Of a stretch of 64,000 nt of DNA, positions 9,297-20,818 are shown piece after piece (the stretch's first letter is position 1; the number at the start of each line of letters is the position of its first letter). Below the pieces are notes generated by a model that worked only from the letters and a program-made list of their open reading frames with translations, searched no databases and had not been told where the DNA came from. The translations under genes were made by a program, and so were the position numbers. The stretch is from Candidula unifasciata (taxonomy: Eukaryota; Mollusca; Gastropoda; Stylommatophora; Geomitridae). The stretch covers positions 36,001 through 100,000 of the forward strand of contig CAJHNH020001147.1 of NCBI GenBank assembly GCA_905116865.2. Reading direction: 5' to 3'.

Positions 9297-11700
9297 GTGG
9301 GGTACTACTACTTGCAACATTTCTTTGTTGGTTTGAAGCTGGACAAATGTCGATCTGTAGATGTCTAGTTATAGTGCTGAAAATCACCAGTACTTGACTG
9401 CACTTTACCGCTGAACTGTCGGATATCTCAATATAACTGTGCTACACGGCTGAATGGGCTTTCTATGATTCTTACACAAAGAGGGATCTTTTAAGTCACC
9501 AGGTGTTACTTTTTTAGTATGCAATCTTTAAGTGGAAAAAAAATGGGGGGGGGGGGATATTAAAAAGTATGTAGTTGCATGAGGATTTCATCATTTCCAA
9601 AGATGTTTGTTGAATGCGTGTGAGCTGCGTTGTGGTGAGAGAGTTGAAGATCGCCGTGGGATCTTGATCATACGTACAGACGTATGTTGGAGACAGCGCT
9701 TTGAGGTGGGTGAAAGAGTTAAAGATCCCATTTCCACATCTTGAGGTTCATGGTCAAAATATGCCAGCCACACAACCGGACACTGGACAGGTGGTATGGT
9801 CAATATGACATTGACCAGTCTTACCTCCGCGGGTATTTCCTATTGTCTATTAAGTCCACCTAAATACTCCGTTTAAAGCAGTCATCCCTAGAGGCTGCAA
9901 CCATTGGTCGATGTGTCATTAAAGCATCGTTGGCCACTACACATTGCGCCAGAATTAAATAATTTTTAAAAATCACAAACGTTGGAAAAAATTTCCCCCC
10001 TGAAATATGCCTTGTCTAAATACCAGATTAACTGAATCCCAGAGGGCGAATATATTACAACAAAATCTGACACAGCGAGAGAGATGTAATTCCTGCCTGT
10101 GTGGGTGAACAGAAGCCAAATTAGTTGTCCCGGATTTAATTTAAATACGTGTTCAAATATTTGATGAAACTTAGTGGAAGCCGCTTTTTAAATGGCTTTA
10201 AAAATAATTGAGAGAAGTGGGAATGTTGGTCGCTGGGTGGTTTTCAAAGTGGCATCTGCCTGCTTGGATGCCTAGGGGTGCAATGACAGGATGATTACCT
10301 GACGACTCAAATGTCTGCAGTTTAAATACGTTTAGACTTGGGTTTCGAGTTTCCGAGGCAATCCTGTCTAAAATGGTTACCAGAATAAAGCAAATGCAGT
10401 AAAGGTGGTGGAATAGTAGTGGAATAGAAACCCCAGATCCCCACAATCATTCAGTTAAAGTTTCCCGCCTCAAAATTTGACCTGTAATAACATATATTTG
10501 AAAAAGCTACCTTAAAACAGGGACCGTCCGCCATTAAGAGATGAGAGAGAAAAGTGTATTTAGTCAGACGAATTGTAAAGTTATTTGGCAGTAGAGTGTG
10601 CCCAATTTTAGAGACATCACGAAACTCACTGGTTGAACCAGGCACTCTGTCGAATGTATGAGGTATGGCTTTAACTGAAGAGTTGCAAAACGCAGACGTT
10701 CATAAGCGGAATCAGTTTAAATATTTCCTGTTCGTTGGGAAAAAATGGCGGATGTTGGCATTCATTTATTGACAAAACAAATGTTTGCCAGATTTCTAAA
10801 AGATGTCATGTTAAAGGTGCAACACACGTTTCGTTTCAAATCTTCTGAGTTTATTTTTGAAAAGAACAGTTCTAGGACTTTAATCAAGACATGAGAGAAT
10901 TGTAATGGCGTCAATATACGGTTGCGGCTATAACTTGTGACCAGTTACGACTATATATGTCTCTTCTTTCTCTTGCTGTTCTTCCTCTTCATTTTCTTCA
11001 TCCTCCTTCTCTTTCTTCTCCCGCCCCCGACTACGAACGATATTAACTCAATGACTACACTGTAGTCTGTGTTTTCTTGCGCTGTATTCATGACTCAAAA
11101 CTGCTCGCCACCAAGCAGCTCTTGTTGAAGGCTTCTACAGAGTTGGTGCTATGACGGTTGCTGTCCACCTTTATGGCCGGTGACCGAGTCGTCCTCTGGT
11201 GGAGCACTTATCCTTACACTTTCTGTTACTTGATTAATCCTTCAATAAAGTTTATTCCTGCAGTGGCCAGACATTTATCTGCCATGCCCACAGTTGAGGA
11301 TCGGCCGTCATGAAAATGACCGGAAGTTAACATCATCACGCACGGTGTCTCGTTTGGTCTCTAACATATGAGTCTTTCAACATTTGCCAGAGGCGGCAAG
11401 GGCCTGAGATGGGTCCCTACTTCTGTTTTGTTTACTGACTATACTCGGATGCGCACGCTGTGTTGTTGAAACAAGTGGATTAAAACACATATTGGAGCGG
11501 ATCGTGAGAGTGCACGTGGCGTATGGAGTCATCGAAGACAGAGATGAAAAGAAGAAGAAAGGTAGGGACAAGACCACACAAGGAAAGCAGAAGTGAGCGA
11601 TGCGGCATTCAAGTGGCCAGGTAAACGACACAGGAGCTGTAATCATGAAAAGGCGCGGACGTTATTTAGCGCCACTCGTTGATATCCTCTGCTATTAGGC
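9297..11700. other. No gene recognised; one possible decayed SINE
   Basis: 2.4 kb without credible coding sequence. A G run lies at 9545-9558. A block near 10333-10390 (GGGTTTCGAGTTTCC, then AAAATGGTTACCAG) weakly resembles the B box plus core of SINE family E. Frames of 64-89 codons show no motifs. Ordinary unique-looking sequence otherwise. Confidence 0.5.
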
Positions 11701-11717
11701 CGCCCGTGAAAAGCGGT

Positions 11718-11752
11718 TGGGGGGGGGGGGGGGCGGGGGGGGGGAAGGGGGG
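11718..11752. repeat. Poly-G run
   Basis: About 35 bases almost all G with single C and AA interruptions. Confidence 0.92.
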
Positions 11753-11865
11753 ATGTTTCTTGTAGGGTGAAATATTCGCCAAATTCTTGTCAGACATTCT
11801 AGACTTAATTTGTCGCTGAAAACACTGTTTCTTTATCGACAAATGGCAGACTTGTTGTTATTATA

Positions 11866-11942
11866 CTTCTTCTTCTTCTTCTTCTTCTTCTCTTCTTCTT
11901 CTTCTTCTTCTTCTTCTTCTTCTTCTTCTTCTTCTTCTTCCT
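11866..11942. repeat. (TTC)n tail microsatellite of C1
   Basis: About 25 TTC units. On the minus strand this is the (GAA)n tail that follows the 3' end of family C copy C1. Confidence 0.95.
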
Positions 11943-11948
11943 GCCCCC

Positions 11949-12150
11949 TCTTCTTCTTCTTAGCGTTTACCTGCTGTGTCCTCCAGCAGACAGTTCTGGT
12001 GGTTCTTCCCCCTTTGGACCTTGTGTTCCAGAACCTGAGTGTTGCGTCTACACCCGTCTTGCAGATCTAGCATATATGTATGCAGACTGTTGGTTCCTTG
12101 CCTCTTGTACAGATGCTGCACGACTTCCATGGAAGCCGCCCCCGGTTTCT
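11949..12150 (-). mobile_element. Interspersed family C, copy C1
   Basis: Shares with the copies at 19.8 and 55.5 kb the plus-strand landmarks AGCGTTTACCTGCTGT, AGTTCTGGTGGTTC, CTTTGGACCTTGTGTTC, AACCTGAGTGTTGCG, ATGCAGACTGTTGGTTCCTT and GACTTCCATGGAA. In minus orientation the element ends GTAAACGC and then enters (GAA)n. A spliced or duplicated host origin is not excluded, but the constant GAA tail suggests a retroposon. It lies head to head with C2. Confidence 0.82.
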
Positions 12151-12197
12151 GGGGTGCTATTGTTGAAAGGGGGTGGGGGGGGGGAATAACCCACTGC

Positions 12198-12480
12198 CCT
12201 CGAACAATTATGTTGTTAAAGTCGACTAATTAGCTCTGTTTCCCTGAAAGTCGGATGTATCTGTCTGACAGGCCAGCAACCAATCGGCTACTTACCTGCA
12301 AGCCGGATGTATCTGCCTGATTGGCCAGCAACCAATCGGCTACTTACACATAAACCAGACTCATAACAGGAATGTGCAGGCAAAACTCAAGTTCTGAAGC
12401 AAGATTAAGGACCAGAAGTGCACGAACACCCAGGAATTTCCAATGGAAGTTACAGCTGGTGAACGCTAAGAAGAAGAACA
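12198..12480 (+). mobile_element. Interspersed family C, copy C2, with internal duplication
   Basis: Starts with AACAATTATGTTGTTAAAGTCGACTAATTAG, a diverged form of the family head (AACAAGCATGTCGTAAGAG then CGACTAATTAG). It continues with GGCCAGCAACCAAT, TGTGCAGGCAAAACTC and GGTGAACGC, then AAGAAGAAC. About 50 bp (AATCGGCTACTTAC and the preceding block) is tandemly duplicated at 12250-12347. Its degenerate GAA/ACAAGA tail runs into the giant GT array at 12582. Confidence 0.78.
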
Positions 12481-12579
12481 ACGCGAACAAGTACAAGAAC
12501 AAATACAAGAACAAGAAATACAAGAACAGAAAATACGAGTGAGAGCGAGAAAGAGGAAGATACGTGAAGTGATAAACAA

Positions 12580-13577
<998 letters not shown>

Positions 13578-14069
13578 AAGTAAGTAAGTAAGGGGTGAGT
13601 AGGAAGGATATTCTCGATCTCTTTCTCTCTGTCTCTTTTAGTTTGTCTGCTTTGCTTTCTTTCCTGCTTTGTTAATCTCAAACTCACCCTTCCCTCTCTT
13701 CCTACATCTCCCTCCCATTTTCTCTCTCTCTCTCTCTTTTTCTCTCTCTCACTCTCTCTCTCTCTGTTGGAGTTGGCGCCAAAAAATTCACTTTTCTGAT
13801 TTGCGCAATGTGTGGAAACACGAAAACAAAGAAAGATAACTCAAAACCTACGTGTCACTTGGGTACAGCGCTGCTGACTGCCTGATTCATGGGAGCTGTG
13901 CTGCCGTCTGTTGTACTCACGTGAGTATAAACACGTGCTTGTATCACATACTCCCAATATGCCACAGATGGGTGGGGGTGGAGAGTGGGGGGGGGTGCGG
14001 GTAGAAAGGGGAGGGGTGTCCGGATACTCCACCACCACTCTCAGAAACCACTCGGTTAGTTCAGAAATT
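13578..14069. other. No gene; CT-rich and G-rich tracts
   Basis: (GTAA)4 at 13577-13592, (CT)n at 13721-13766 and a G-rich tract at 13973-14015. No coding motif. Confidence 0.6.
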
Positions 14070-14447
14070 CCACTCCAGTGGTTAATGTGAACGGTTCGTA
14101 TTCACTCCACGACTGCCACTCTAGAGGTTAATGTGAACGGTTCGTATTCACTCCACGACTGCCACTGCAGTGGTTAATGTGAACGGTTCGTATTCACTCC
14201 ACGACTGCCACTGCAGTGGTTAATGTGAACGGTTCGTATTCACTCCACGACTGCCACTGCAGTGGTTAATGTGAACGGTTCGTATTCACTTCACGACTGC
14301 CACTCCAGTGGTTAATGTGAACGGTTCGTATTCACTCCACGACCGCCACTCCAGTGGTTAATGTGGACGGTTGGTATTCACTCCTCTACTGCCACCCCAA
14401 TGGTTAATGTGAACGATTCGTATTCACTCCACGAATGCCACTGCAAA
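14070..14447. repeat. 46-bp minisatellite, about 8 copies
   Basis: Unit landmarks are GTGAACGGTTCGTATTCACT and CCACGACTGCCACTGCAGTGG; a 46-bp period was measured between 14070 and 14116. Many units carry the palindrome CCACTGCAGTGG. Copies differ by a few substitutions, most diverged at the right end. Confidence 0.95.
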
Positions 14448-14530
14448 CGAGGGATGAGTCGGTTCTCCTTCAGTATGCCGAGGTCAAATATGCCGTAAGA
14501 TACAGAAGTTCAGAACAATAAGGAAACAAT

Positions 14531-14700
14531 TGGTGCCTGTGGCTCAGATGCTGTGGCTGCACATTGTAATTGCGATGTATCCAGTTCGATTCTAAAAAGT
14601 GAGACACTTAACAGCAGACTGTCGTGCACTGATTTCGACTTAAGTGTCAAGAGCTGACCGTTGATTAGTGAACCACGTCAAGCAGTCTTCCAGTTCTTGT
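14531..14700 (+). mobile_element. Decayed tRNA-derived SINE, family B, copy B4
   Basis: A-box-like TGGCTCAGATG and B-box-like AGTTCGATTC are spaced as in a tRNA head. Downstream, GATTTCGACTTAAGTGTCAA then GAGCTGACCG corresponds to GGTTTCGACAGTGATACC then GGGCTGACCG in B1 at 62.6 kb. The 3' half is missing. It abuts the LINE fragment at 14.73 kb. Confidence 0.6.
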
Positions 14701-14727
14701 TTACACCCGCGACACAGAAAGGGAATG

Positions 14728-15465
14728 ACAATGGAGGATACTAGAGAACACAGTAGACAAGTCATTGAGAGGCATACGATGGACTCCATTCACTATGCTT
14801 GAGGACCTTGATTTTGCAGATGATATAGCACTCCTATCACATAAACATGAACTTATACACACACACACACACACAAAGTATCAGACTACACGTCACAGCA
14901 GAAATGGTGGGACTGAGAATAAATACAACGAAAACTAAGATCATGACAAGCAGTCTAAACCAACAACCAGTGACCATAAATAACCAAACTCTTGAAAATG
15001 TAGAACATTTCACATATCTTGGCAGTGTGGTGTTCCTACCGGGAGGGACCGAAGAGGACATACAGTCACGTCTGAACAAAGCTAGAGCTGCTTTTGGAAG
15101 GATGAGGCAAATCTGGAAATCCAACAGTTACCACAGAGGAACGAAACTCCGACTCTACAAAAGCATCATTTTGCCAGTTCTTCTTTATGCAGCTGAATGC
15201 TGGAGAATGACCAAAAAGGATACACACAAGTTGTCCACCTTCCACCACACATGTCTACGTAGAATTATCAAAATTTTCTGGCCAGATACAATCTCAAACA
15301 CTAAACTACTTCATGTCACAAACCAAGAAACTTTAGACAATATGATAACCAAGAGAAGATAGAAATGGCTTGGCCACATTATGAGAATGAATCATTGTAT
15401 ACTTGCAAAAACAGCTTTCACATGGATACCAGAGGGGAAAAAAGAGGGCGTCCCCCCCCCGCCCC
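14728..15465 (+). mobile_element. LINE reverse transcriptase remnant with catalytic FADD motif, frameshifted
   Basis: The best-preserved RT fragment here. The first frame (to ~14850) reads GIRWTPFTMLEDLDFADDIA then LLSHKHE, containing the catalytic FADD of RT palm motif C. A (CA)n expansion at 14856-14876 shifts the frame. The second frame (14877-15360) continues with MVGLRINTTKTKIM, FTYLGSVV, GGTEEDIQSRLNKARAAFG, LRLYKSIILPVLLYAAECW and LRRIIKIFWPDTISN. This is the usual order of thumb motifs. A stop at 15361-15363 precedes KWLGHIMRMNH and AFTWIPEGKKEG, where the reading ends in a C run. The N-terminal palm and endonuclease are absent: a dead 5'-truncated non-LTR element. Confidence 0.92.
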
Positions 15466-15625
15466 CCCCTTCCCCAATCTTCTTCTTCATGGACACGCAC
15501 ACAGACAGTGCAGCTAAACCCAAGCTGGTCATATGTCCCCACTTGTTTCACTATTTTCCTTTATGGGTTCCGGGCCCCACTGGGAGAAGGACAATAGATC
15601 TACTGACCCCCCCCCCCCCCCCCAA
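15454..15625. repeat. Two poly-C runs
   Basis: Runs at 15454-15471 (with one G) and 15606-15625 bracket T-rich and unique sequence just downstream of the LINE. Confidence 0.88.
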
Positions 15626-15651
15626 CCCCACTTTCCAACAAGCAAGTTAAA

Positions 15652-15772
15652 CACACAGGTGTTTATTACCTTCCAGGACGGTGCAGAACCAACCAAAGTA
15701 ATTGTTGGCTACTTTGGTTTCACCAGATAATTTTACGTTCAGTATTTTGCAATCTTTCTCAACTGTCGAGTC
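15652..15772 (-). mobile_element. Decayed SINE family B, copy B3 (3' part)
   Basis: On the minus strand it reads TCGACAGTTGAGAAAGATTG, CAAAATACTGAACGTAAA, TTTGGTTGGTTCTGCACCGT and CCTGGAAGG, matching the second half of B1 and B2 (GGCAAACTACTGAACCTAAC; GGGGTTGGTTATGCGACGTC; CTGTAAAGG). H6 begins within 10 bp of its 5' side. Confidence 0.65.
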
Positions 15773-15973
15773 TCAAAAGGACATCACACAAGCGATAAAC
15801 ACCAGATGACACAAAATGCCACCATGAGGATAAGGATCACCCGTGGAGAGGTCCCAGAAACCACGTTTAACTATTAGATCCTATTATTGGCCAGGCTATA
15901 TTGCGGCCCCTGGCGAGAACCAGAGTAGGGCTTCAAATAACAATAAATTCTATCCCACAAGGGAATGACAGGA
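15773..15973 (+). mobile_element. Repeat family H, copy H6 (diverged)
   Basis: Contains ACATCACACAAGCGATAAAC, CCACCATGAGGATAAGGATC, GAGGTCCCAGAAACCA and GCGGCCCCTGGCGAG; the terminal region is TATCCCACAAGGGAATG. The first ~15 bp and the central palindrome are eroded. Confidence 0.85.
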
Positions 15974-16003
15974 TTTGGCGCAGATATCATAACCTTGACT
16001 AAC

Positions 16004-16213
16004 TGACTTTCCACCCCAACAGGACATCACACAAGCGATAAACACCCGATGACACAATGTGCCACCATGTGGGTGAGGATCACCGTGGAGAGGTCCCAGA
16101 AACCGCGTTCAGCCATTAGGCCATATTTATAGCCAGGCTATATTGCGGCCCCTGGCAAAAGCAAGAGTAGGGCTTCAAATAACGAAAAATGCCATCCTAA
16201 AAACGACAGGAAA
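16004..16213 (+). mobile_element. Repeat family H, copy H7
   Basis: Tandem to H6 at ~230-bp spacing, like H1-H3. All landmarks are present. The palindrome is half-mutated (GGCCATATTTATAGCC) and the terminal stem is disrupted (CATCCTAAAAACGACAGG). Confidence 0.9.
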
Positions 16214-16735
16214 TTGATAGATAAGCCATTACAATCATAACCTTGCTGTAAAACATAACCATCCAGTCAGACGAAGCATTCATTTCATTGTCAACAGACT
16301 CCGCCCGTTTCTCCAGAAAACCGCGGCACCAATACTGCCTCAAATCTTCAGACGCTATTTTCCTTCTGTCCCTGCAACGCTGGGATGTGAATTCGTTTTG
16401 GCTCCAACATCTGCGCCACATTATGTCATTACCGGCTACACGAGACAGCAAGTTCTTTCCCTTGTCTACCTCCCTGCCCAGTTATCTCCCTTCATCTCAT
16501 AATCATGCACACTGTAGGGGGCACCTGAGTCATCGCGAGATGCCTCTGATCACTGGAGTTGCTGCCCTGGGAGTTGTCGGGTAACTCATGTGTGGCGGGG
16601 AAGAGGGGAGATGAGACATGCATTATATGTAAAATACCATTGCTGTGTGAAAGATGAGTGGTTGGAAGGGTCAAGGGTCACACGGGGCTGTGAGCCCGAA
16701 CACCGACCTGTTGAGTATACGGTTCTTTCGTTATC
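16214..16735. other. No gene recognised
   Basis: Frames of 84-98 codons overlap on opposite strands without motif. The stretch TGTGAAAGATGAGTGGTTGG (16645-16664) weakly resembles family D at 44.25 kb. Confidence 0.5.
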
Positions 16736-17075
<340 letters not shown>

Positions 17076-17231
17076 ACCGCGTGTGTGTACACACACAGAC
17101 AAACAAACAAACATACACGAATAACGTGTATGTGGTACTGCCTAACAAGGTTGGCTCATAATTTCTCTCAGAACACATCATGCTCTGTGCTTGTTGTGTC
17201 CACCTAACTGCTTTTTGTTGGTTTGTTCTAG

Positions 17232-17592
17232 CTTGAACACTCTACTATTTTATTGCTGTTAGACCTTAGACAATAGGTGATGACTTGAGCACTCGACTAT
17301 TTCATTGCTGTTAGAACTTTGACAATGGGCGCTGACTTGAATACTCGACTATTTCATTGCTTTCAGAACTTAGACAATGGGCGCTGACTTGAACACTCGA
17401 CTATTTCATTGCTGTTAGAACTTAGACAATGGGCGCTGACTTGAATACTTGACTATTTGATTGCTTTTAGAACTTAGACAATCGGCGCTGACTTGAATAC
17501 TCGACTATTTAATGCTGTTAGAACTCAGACAACGGGCGCTGACTTGAATACTCGATTTTTTCATTGTTGTTAGAACGTGGACAACGGCCGCT
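17232..17592. repeat. 52-bp minisatellite, about 7 copies
   Basis: Unit landmarks TACTCGACTATTTCATTGCT, GTTAGAACTTAGACAATGGG and CGCTGACTTGAA; period 52 from 17232 to 17284 to 17336. Moderate divergence among copies. Confidence 0.94.
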
Positions 17593-17792
17593 GAAGGATA
17601 ACTATTCACAGCCCATAAATCTTCCACCTGATCATTATTATGTGCCATGCCGATAAGTAGGCGATCATGGTTCAGCATTTCACAGTATCTGATCAACTCT
17701 GTAGTCCTGTTACTCCCATGTGATTTCCTTAAGCACACAAGCAGTTCTTTTCTCATCTCATTCCCCTGGGATACCTCCAGTAAGTTTGCCAT
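17593..17792 (-). CDS. Unrecognised minus-strand open frame
   Basis: A 95-codon frame starts at 17792 and runs into the minisatellite. Its first ~65 residues are charged and of normal protein-like composition (MANLLEVSQGNEMRKELLVC, then LRKSHGSNRTTELIRYCEML). I recognise no family. It could be an exon, a transposon fragment or chance; no splice signals are convincing. The C-terminal third is minisatellite translation. Confidence 0.15.
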
Positions 17793-18100
17793 CTGTTGTT
17801 CTTAAAGGATAATTTTTACTCCAAACTTGCTGAACATATGTTAACTGTTGGGTATAAAAAGGGAAGTTAAAGGGGAGACGGTCGAATTCAAATAATTGGG
17901 TATTGCCTACAAATGGTCTCATCCCTTATCGTAGGGCAGAGGTTCGCCCACCGAGAATATCGCATAAAACACGAGGCTTCCCAACTCCAGTGACATTCCT
18001 CAACATTCTCTGCAATAAACAGATTCGTAAACCGAAGGATAGAGTCCAAAACCGAAGCTGCATGTACTGTTTCTCACCAACTGACTGTTTTCATCTCTCT

Positions 18101-18247
18101 CAGTGGTTCTCAACCTGCGGGTCGCGACTCTTTTTGGGGTTAACGACCGTTTCACATGGGTGGCCTAACACCATGGGAAAACACATATTCATTGAAGTTA
18201 TGAAGGGAACTAATCGTCTATGGCGTTAGGAATGTTGAGAGCCCCTG
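18101..18247. mobile_element. SPIN-like non-autonomous hAT element with 8-bp target duplication
   Basis: The left end is CAGTGGTTCTCAACCTGCGG followed by GTCGCGACT. The right end, reverse complemented, is CAGGGGCTCTCAACATTCCT followed by AACGCC. Flanks are ATCTCTCT (18093-18100) and ATCTATCT (18248-18255), an 8-bp hAT-type target duplication with one difference. Internal blocks GGTTAACGACCGTTTCACAT, GGCCTAACACCATGGGAAAA and AGTTATGAAG match my memory of the vertebrate SPIN/OposCharlie-type hAT MITE. At 147 bp it has no transposase. Confidence 0.85.
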
Positions 18248-18384
18248 ATCTATCTCATCATCAGGTCTATTCTGTTGTGAACCCAGAAACAGGTAATAAC
18301 CACAAGTGGATGCTGATACTTACCTCCGCCAACACCTGCCTAATCCCCCGGCTTTTCATTGCTCACGACACAGGTGTACGGGCT

Positions 18385-18465
18385 GAGGCAGTGGTTCAGT
18401 AGCTAGATCTGTTGCTTGCCACTCCGATGGTCATGCGTCCGACCCCACTTCTGCACGGAAGATTT
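18385..18465 (+). mobile_element. tRNA-like SINE head (unassigned)
   Basis: GGCAGTGGTTCAGTAGCTAG followed ~35 bp later by CATGCGTCCGACCCC resembles a tRNA A box and B box. Body not matched elsewhere in the window. Low certainty. Confidence 0.35.
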
Positions 18466-18599
18466 GGAATCCTGGATAGTTGGTAAGTGAAGGTGGTCGA
18501 TCTCACATACAACCCGCCGATTCTGCCCTCGTTAAAGTATTTAGCAATGACGAGCAAGAGAAACGCTCAACTAACAAAATGACAGACACCAGATCTAGC

Positions 18600-18770
18600 G
18601 CCCCCATGTTGGTCCCAGGGCCACTTTGTGGGGAAAGGAATAGACTGTCTCTGCTCAACAAGCATGTCGTAAGAGCCAACTAATTAGAAATTTTTTCTTC
18701 CAAGTCGGCGTCAATCTGCCTGAGAGGCTAGGGACCAACATCCTGCATTCAAATAAACCAGAGATGCCCT
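18600..18770 (+). mobile_element. Family C, copy C3 (head part)
   Basis: Contains the family head CAACAAGCATGTCGTAAGAG, CCAACTAATTAG, AAGTCGGCGTCAATCTGCCT, then GGGACCAACATCCTGCAT and AAATAAACCAGA. The 3' half and GAA tail are missing. Confidence 0.75.
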
Positions 18771-19798
18771 AGAGACAATGATCCTGCCTCTCTAGGAGTT
18801 GAACCAGAACTACTACCTCAGTAACCTGGTACACAAATCACAATGCCACCGTGGCACGCGATGCTCATCTACCTTCAATAAATATATGACCTAGTTTATC
18901 TGCAGAGTTACCGCTCTTGCCAACACCTTTGCCACGATACCTGCCGTGAGCTTTACCTGTGCCGTGATATTACCTGCGCCGTGTGTGTGCTAATTTTCCA
19001 GAAACACACCTGAGTAGTGAGTAATAAACGGTCTGGAAGATTAGACAGGTGTCAAGTGAGATGCGAATTAGGGACACGACACCGGCAGAGGCTAGAGATG
19101 AAGGGAGGAGCAGTTGTCACCCGGATCACTATAGAGGTATCAATGAGGCTGAGGATGTCAAAGCTCAGCTAGAAAAAGGGCAATTACATCAAGATAATGA
19201 ACAAGCCATAGATTTTCCGGTCCGAGCAGATTCATTTACGCCAGGATATGTGAAACCAAACGTGTGATATTCGTGTACGTCTATGAGTGTGTTTGTGTGT
19301 CAGAGTATCACCTCAGGAAAGCACGTTCAAACCCACGTCCCAGTGTTAAGACTACAAAAATAATCTCTTCTCCCAGATAGGGAACCCGCAAAATTGTTCT
19401 TTTTATCAGAAATTCCTCTTATCCAGTTAAGACTTCAAGCAAGAAAAAAAAATATCCTGGGATAAAAACATTATTCTTTGAAACAAAAATTCGCCTAAAG
19501 CGGTCTACGCTGTAGCAGAAGTCCCCACAGTAAGGCGCCAAGCATGCTGCAGATGACGTGACTGACTGGGTGACGATTTGTTTGATAACATTATACCATG
19601 AAAAGATATCCAACCATACGAAAAGTAGAACCCGTAACAAGTGAACGTTGCGGTTTTAGTGCCTTCATCAGCACATACATAAATCTACAATATCGCAAAT
19701 ACGAACAAGAATTTTTTTTTTAATAACTCAGCTGTCGTATCTCTGAAAAGAATCACATTTCTGTCTGGTCAGTAGATGATCTCACACGTGTGTGGCCA
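18771..19798. other. No gene recognised
   Basis: About 1 kb of unique-looking sequence. Frames of 67-73 codons have no motif. Confidence 0.5.
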
Positions 19799-19804
19799 CC
19801 GGAA

Positions 19805-20005
19805 ATACCTCTACTTCTTCTTCTACTTTTTTTTTCGTTCACTTGCTAAGAACTCCAGCGGAAAGTTCTGGTTATTTCCCCACATTTGGACCTAAGTCTT
19901 ATTCAAGAACTTGAGTGTTGCATGCATACCCGTTCTACATGTCTGAGTTATTTGTATGCAGACTGTTGGTTCTTTGCCTATTTGAAGATATTCAGATACT
20001 TCTGG
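19805..20005 (-). mobile_element. Family C, copy C4
   Basis: Plus-strand landmarks TTCTTCTTCTAC (short tail), ACTCCAGCGGAAAGTTCTGG, CATTTGGACCTAAGTCTTAT, CAAGAACTTGAGTGTTGCAT and ATGCAGACTGTTGGTTCTTT. It is oriented with the GAA tail on the minus strand, as for C1 and C7. Confidence 0.82.
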
Positions 20006-20446
20006 GAATTCTTTAACATGGAAAGATGATGACACACCTGACCACCGCACTTTATGATCTAGAAAATAAGATCTAACATGCCATATCCCAATACAATCAT
20101 AGGCTAGGCATTATCTGCTTCACCATTAGGTTCTTTCTGTGTGGGTGTGTGTGTGGGTGTGGCTGGTGGGGCGGGGGGGGGGCGAAGTTATCTGAAGAAA
20201 AACATCTGTACAGCGAATTAAGAAACATCTATTGGTAAGCAAGACACCAAACCACAACCTAAATCGAGTCAAGAATGTATGTGGCGAGTGAATGTAAGAT
20301 ATGAGGTCAGGAATGAATGTGAGAAATGAAGCTGAAGAAGAAAGGCAAGGGACACACACACGGTATGCACGTTAGGTATGAGGGCAAGCAATTAAAAAAA
20401 AAGCCAGTAACAGAAAACAAACACAAGGTAAAAAAAAAAAAGTAAC
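20006..20446. other. No gene; G run and GT tract
   Basis: GT-rich at 20140-20165 followed by a G-rich run to 20183. Otherwise unremarkable. Confidence 0.55.
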
Positions 20447-20818
20447 TTATCCCCTTACAACAATATAATAACCTTCTTTAAAAAAAAAATGGACGTTACT
20501 GCCAGACAAGCACAATACATCGTGACCTTCTCTTTTAGCACTTCGGTTTTTGAGGGAGATATAAGGCTCTGCTTCTTGGTCTTCTCCCAGCCTCGACCAG
20601 AGACAGATCATGCTGTTATAGAGTTTCTCTGATGTTATCTTTTCATTTTCTTTCTGGTCTACATTGTACTTTTCGTCCAGCTCGCCTTTTGATATATGGC
20701 TTGGATAGTATAGCGTCACAAGACATTCTCTATAAGTGAGCAGAAAATTAGTTGATTTGCTGTCTTTGTTACCACATACATTACCTTCTGATAAAATAAC
20801 ATTACCTCTATAGAACAA
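20447..20818 (-). CDS. Unrecognised minus-strand open frame, 123 codons
   Basis: Composition is protein-like in the middle (SKGELDEKYNVDQKENEKIT, then SEKLYNSMICLWSRLGEDQE). The surrounding DNA carries imperfect repeats of a GTAACATTACCCCT-like word at 20790-20900, so the N-terminal part is low-complexity. I recognise no family. It may be a fragment of a mobile-element protein or a chance frame. Confidence 0.18.
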   Translation of the reverse strand: MFYRGNVILSEGNVCGNKDSKSTNFLLTYRECLVTLYYPSHISKGELDEKYNVDQKENEKITSEKLYNSMICLWSRLGEDQEAEPYISLKNRSAKREGHDVLCLSGSNVHFFFKEGYYIVVRG

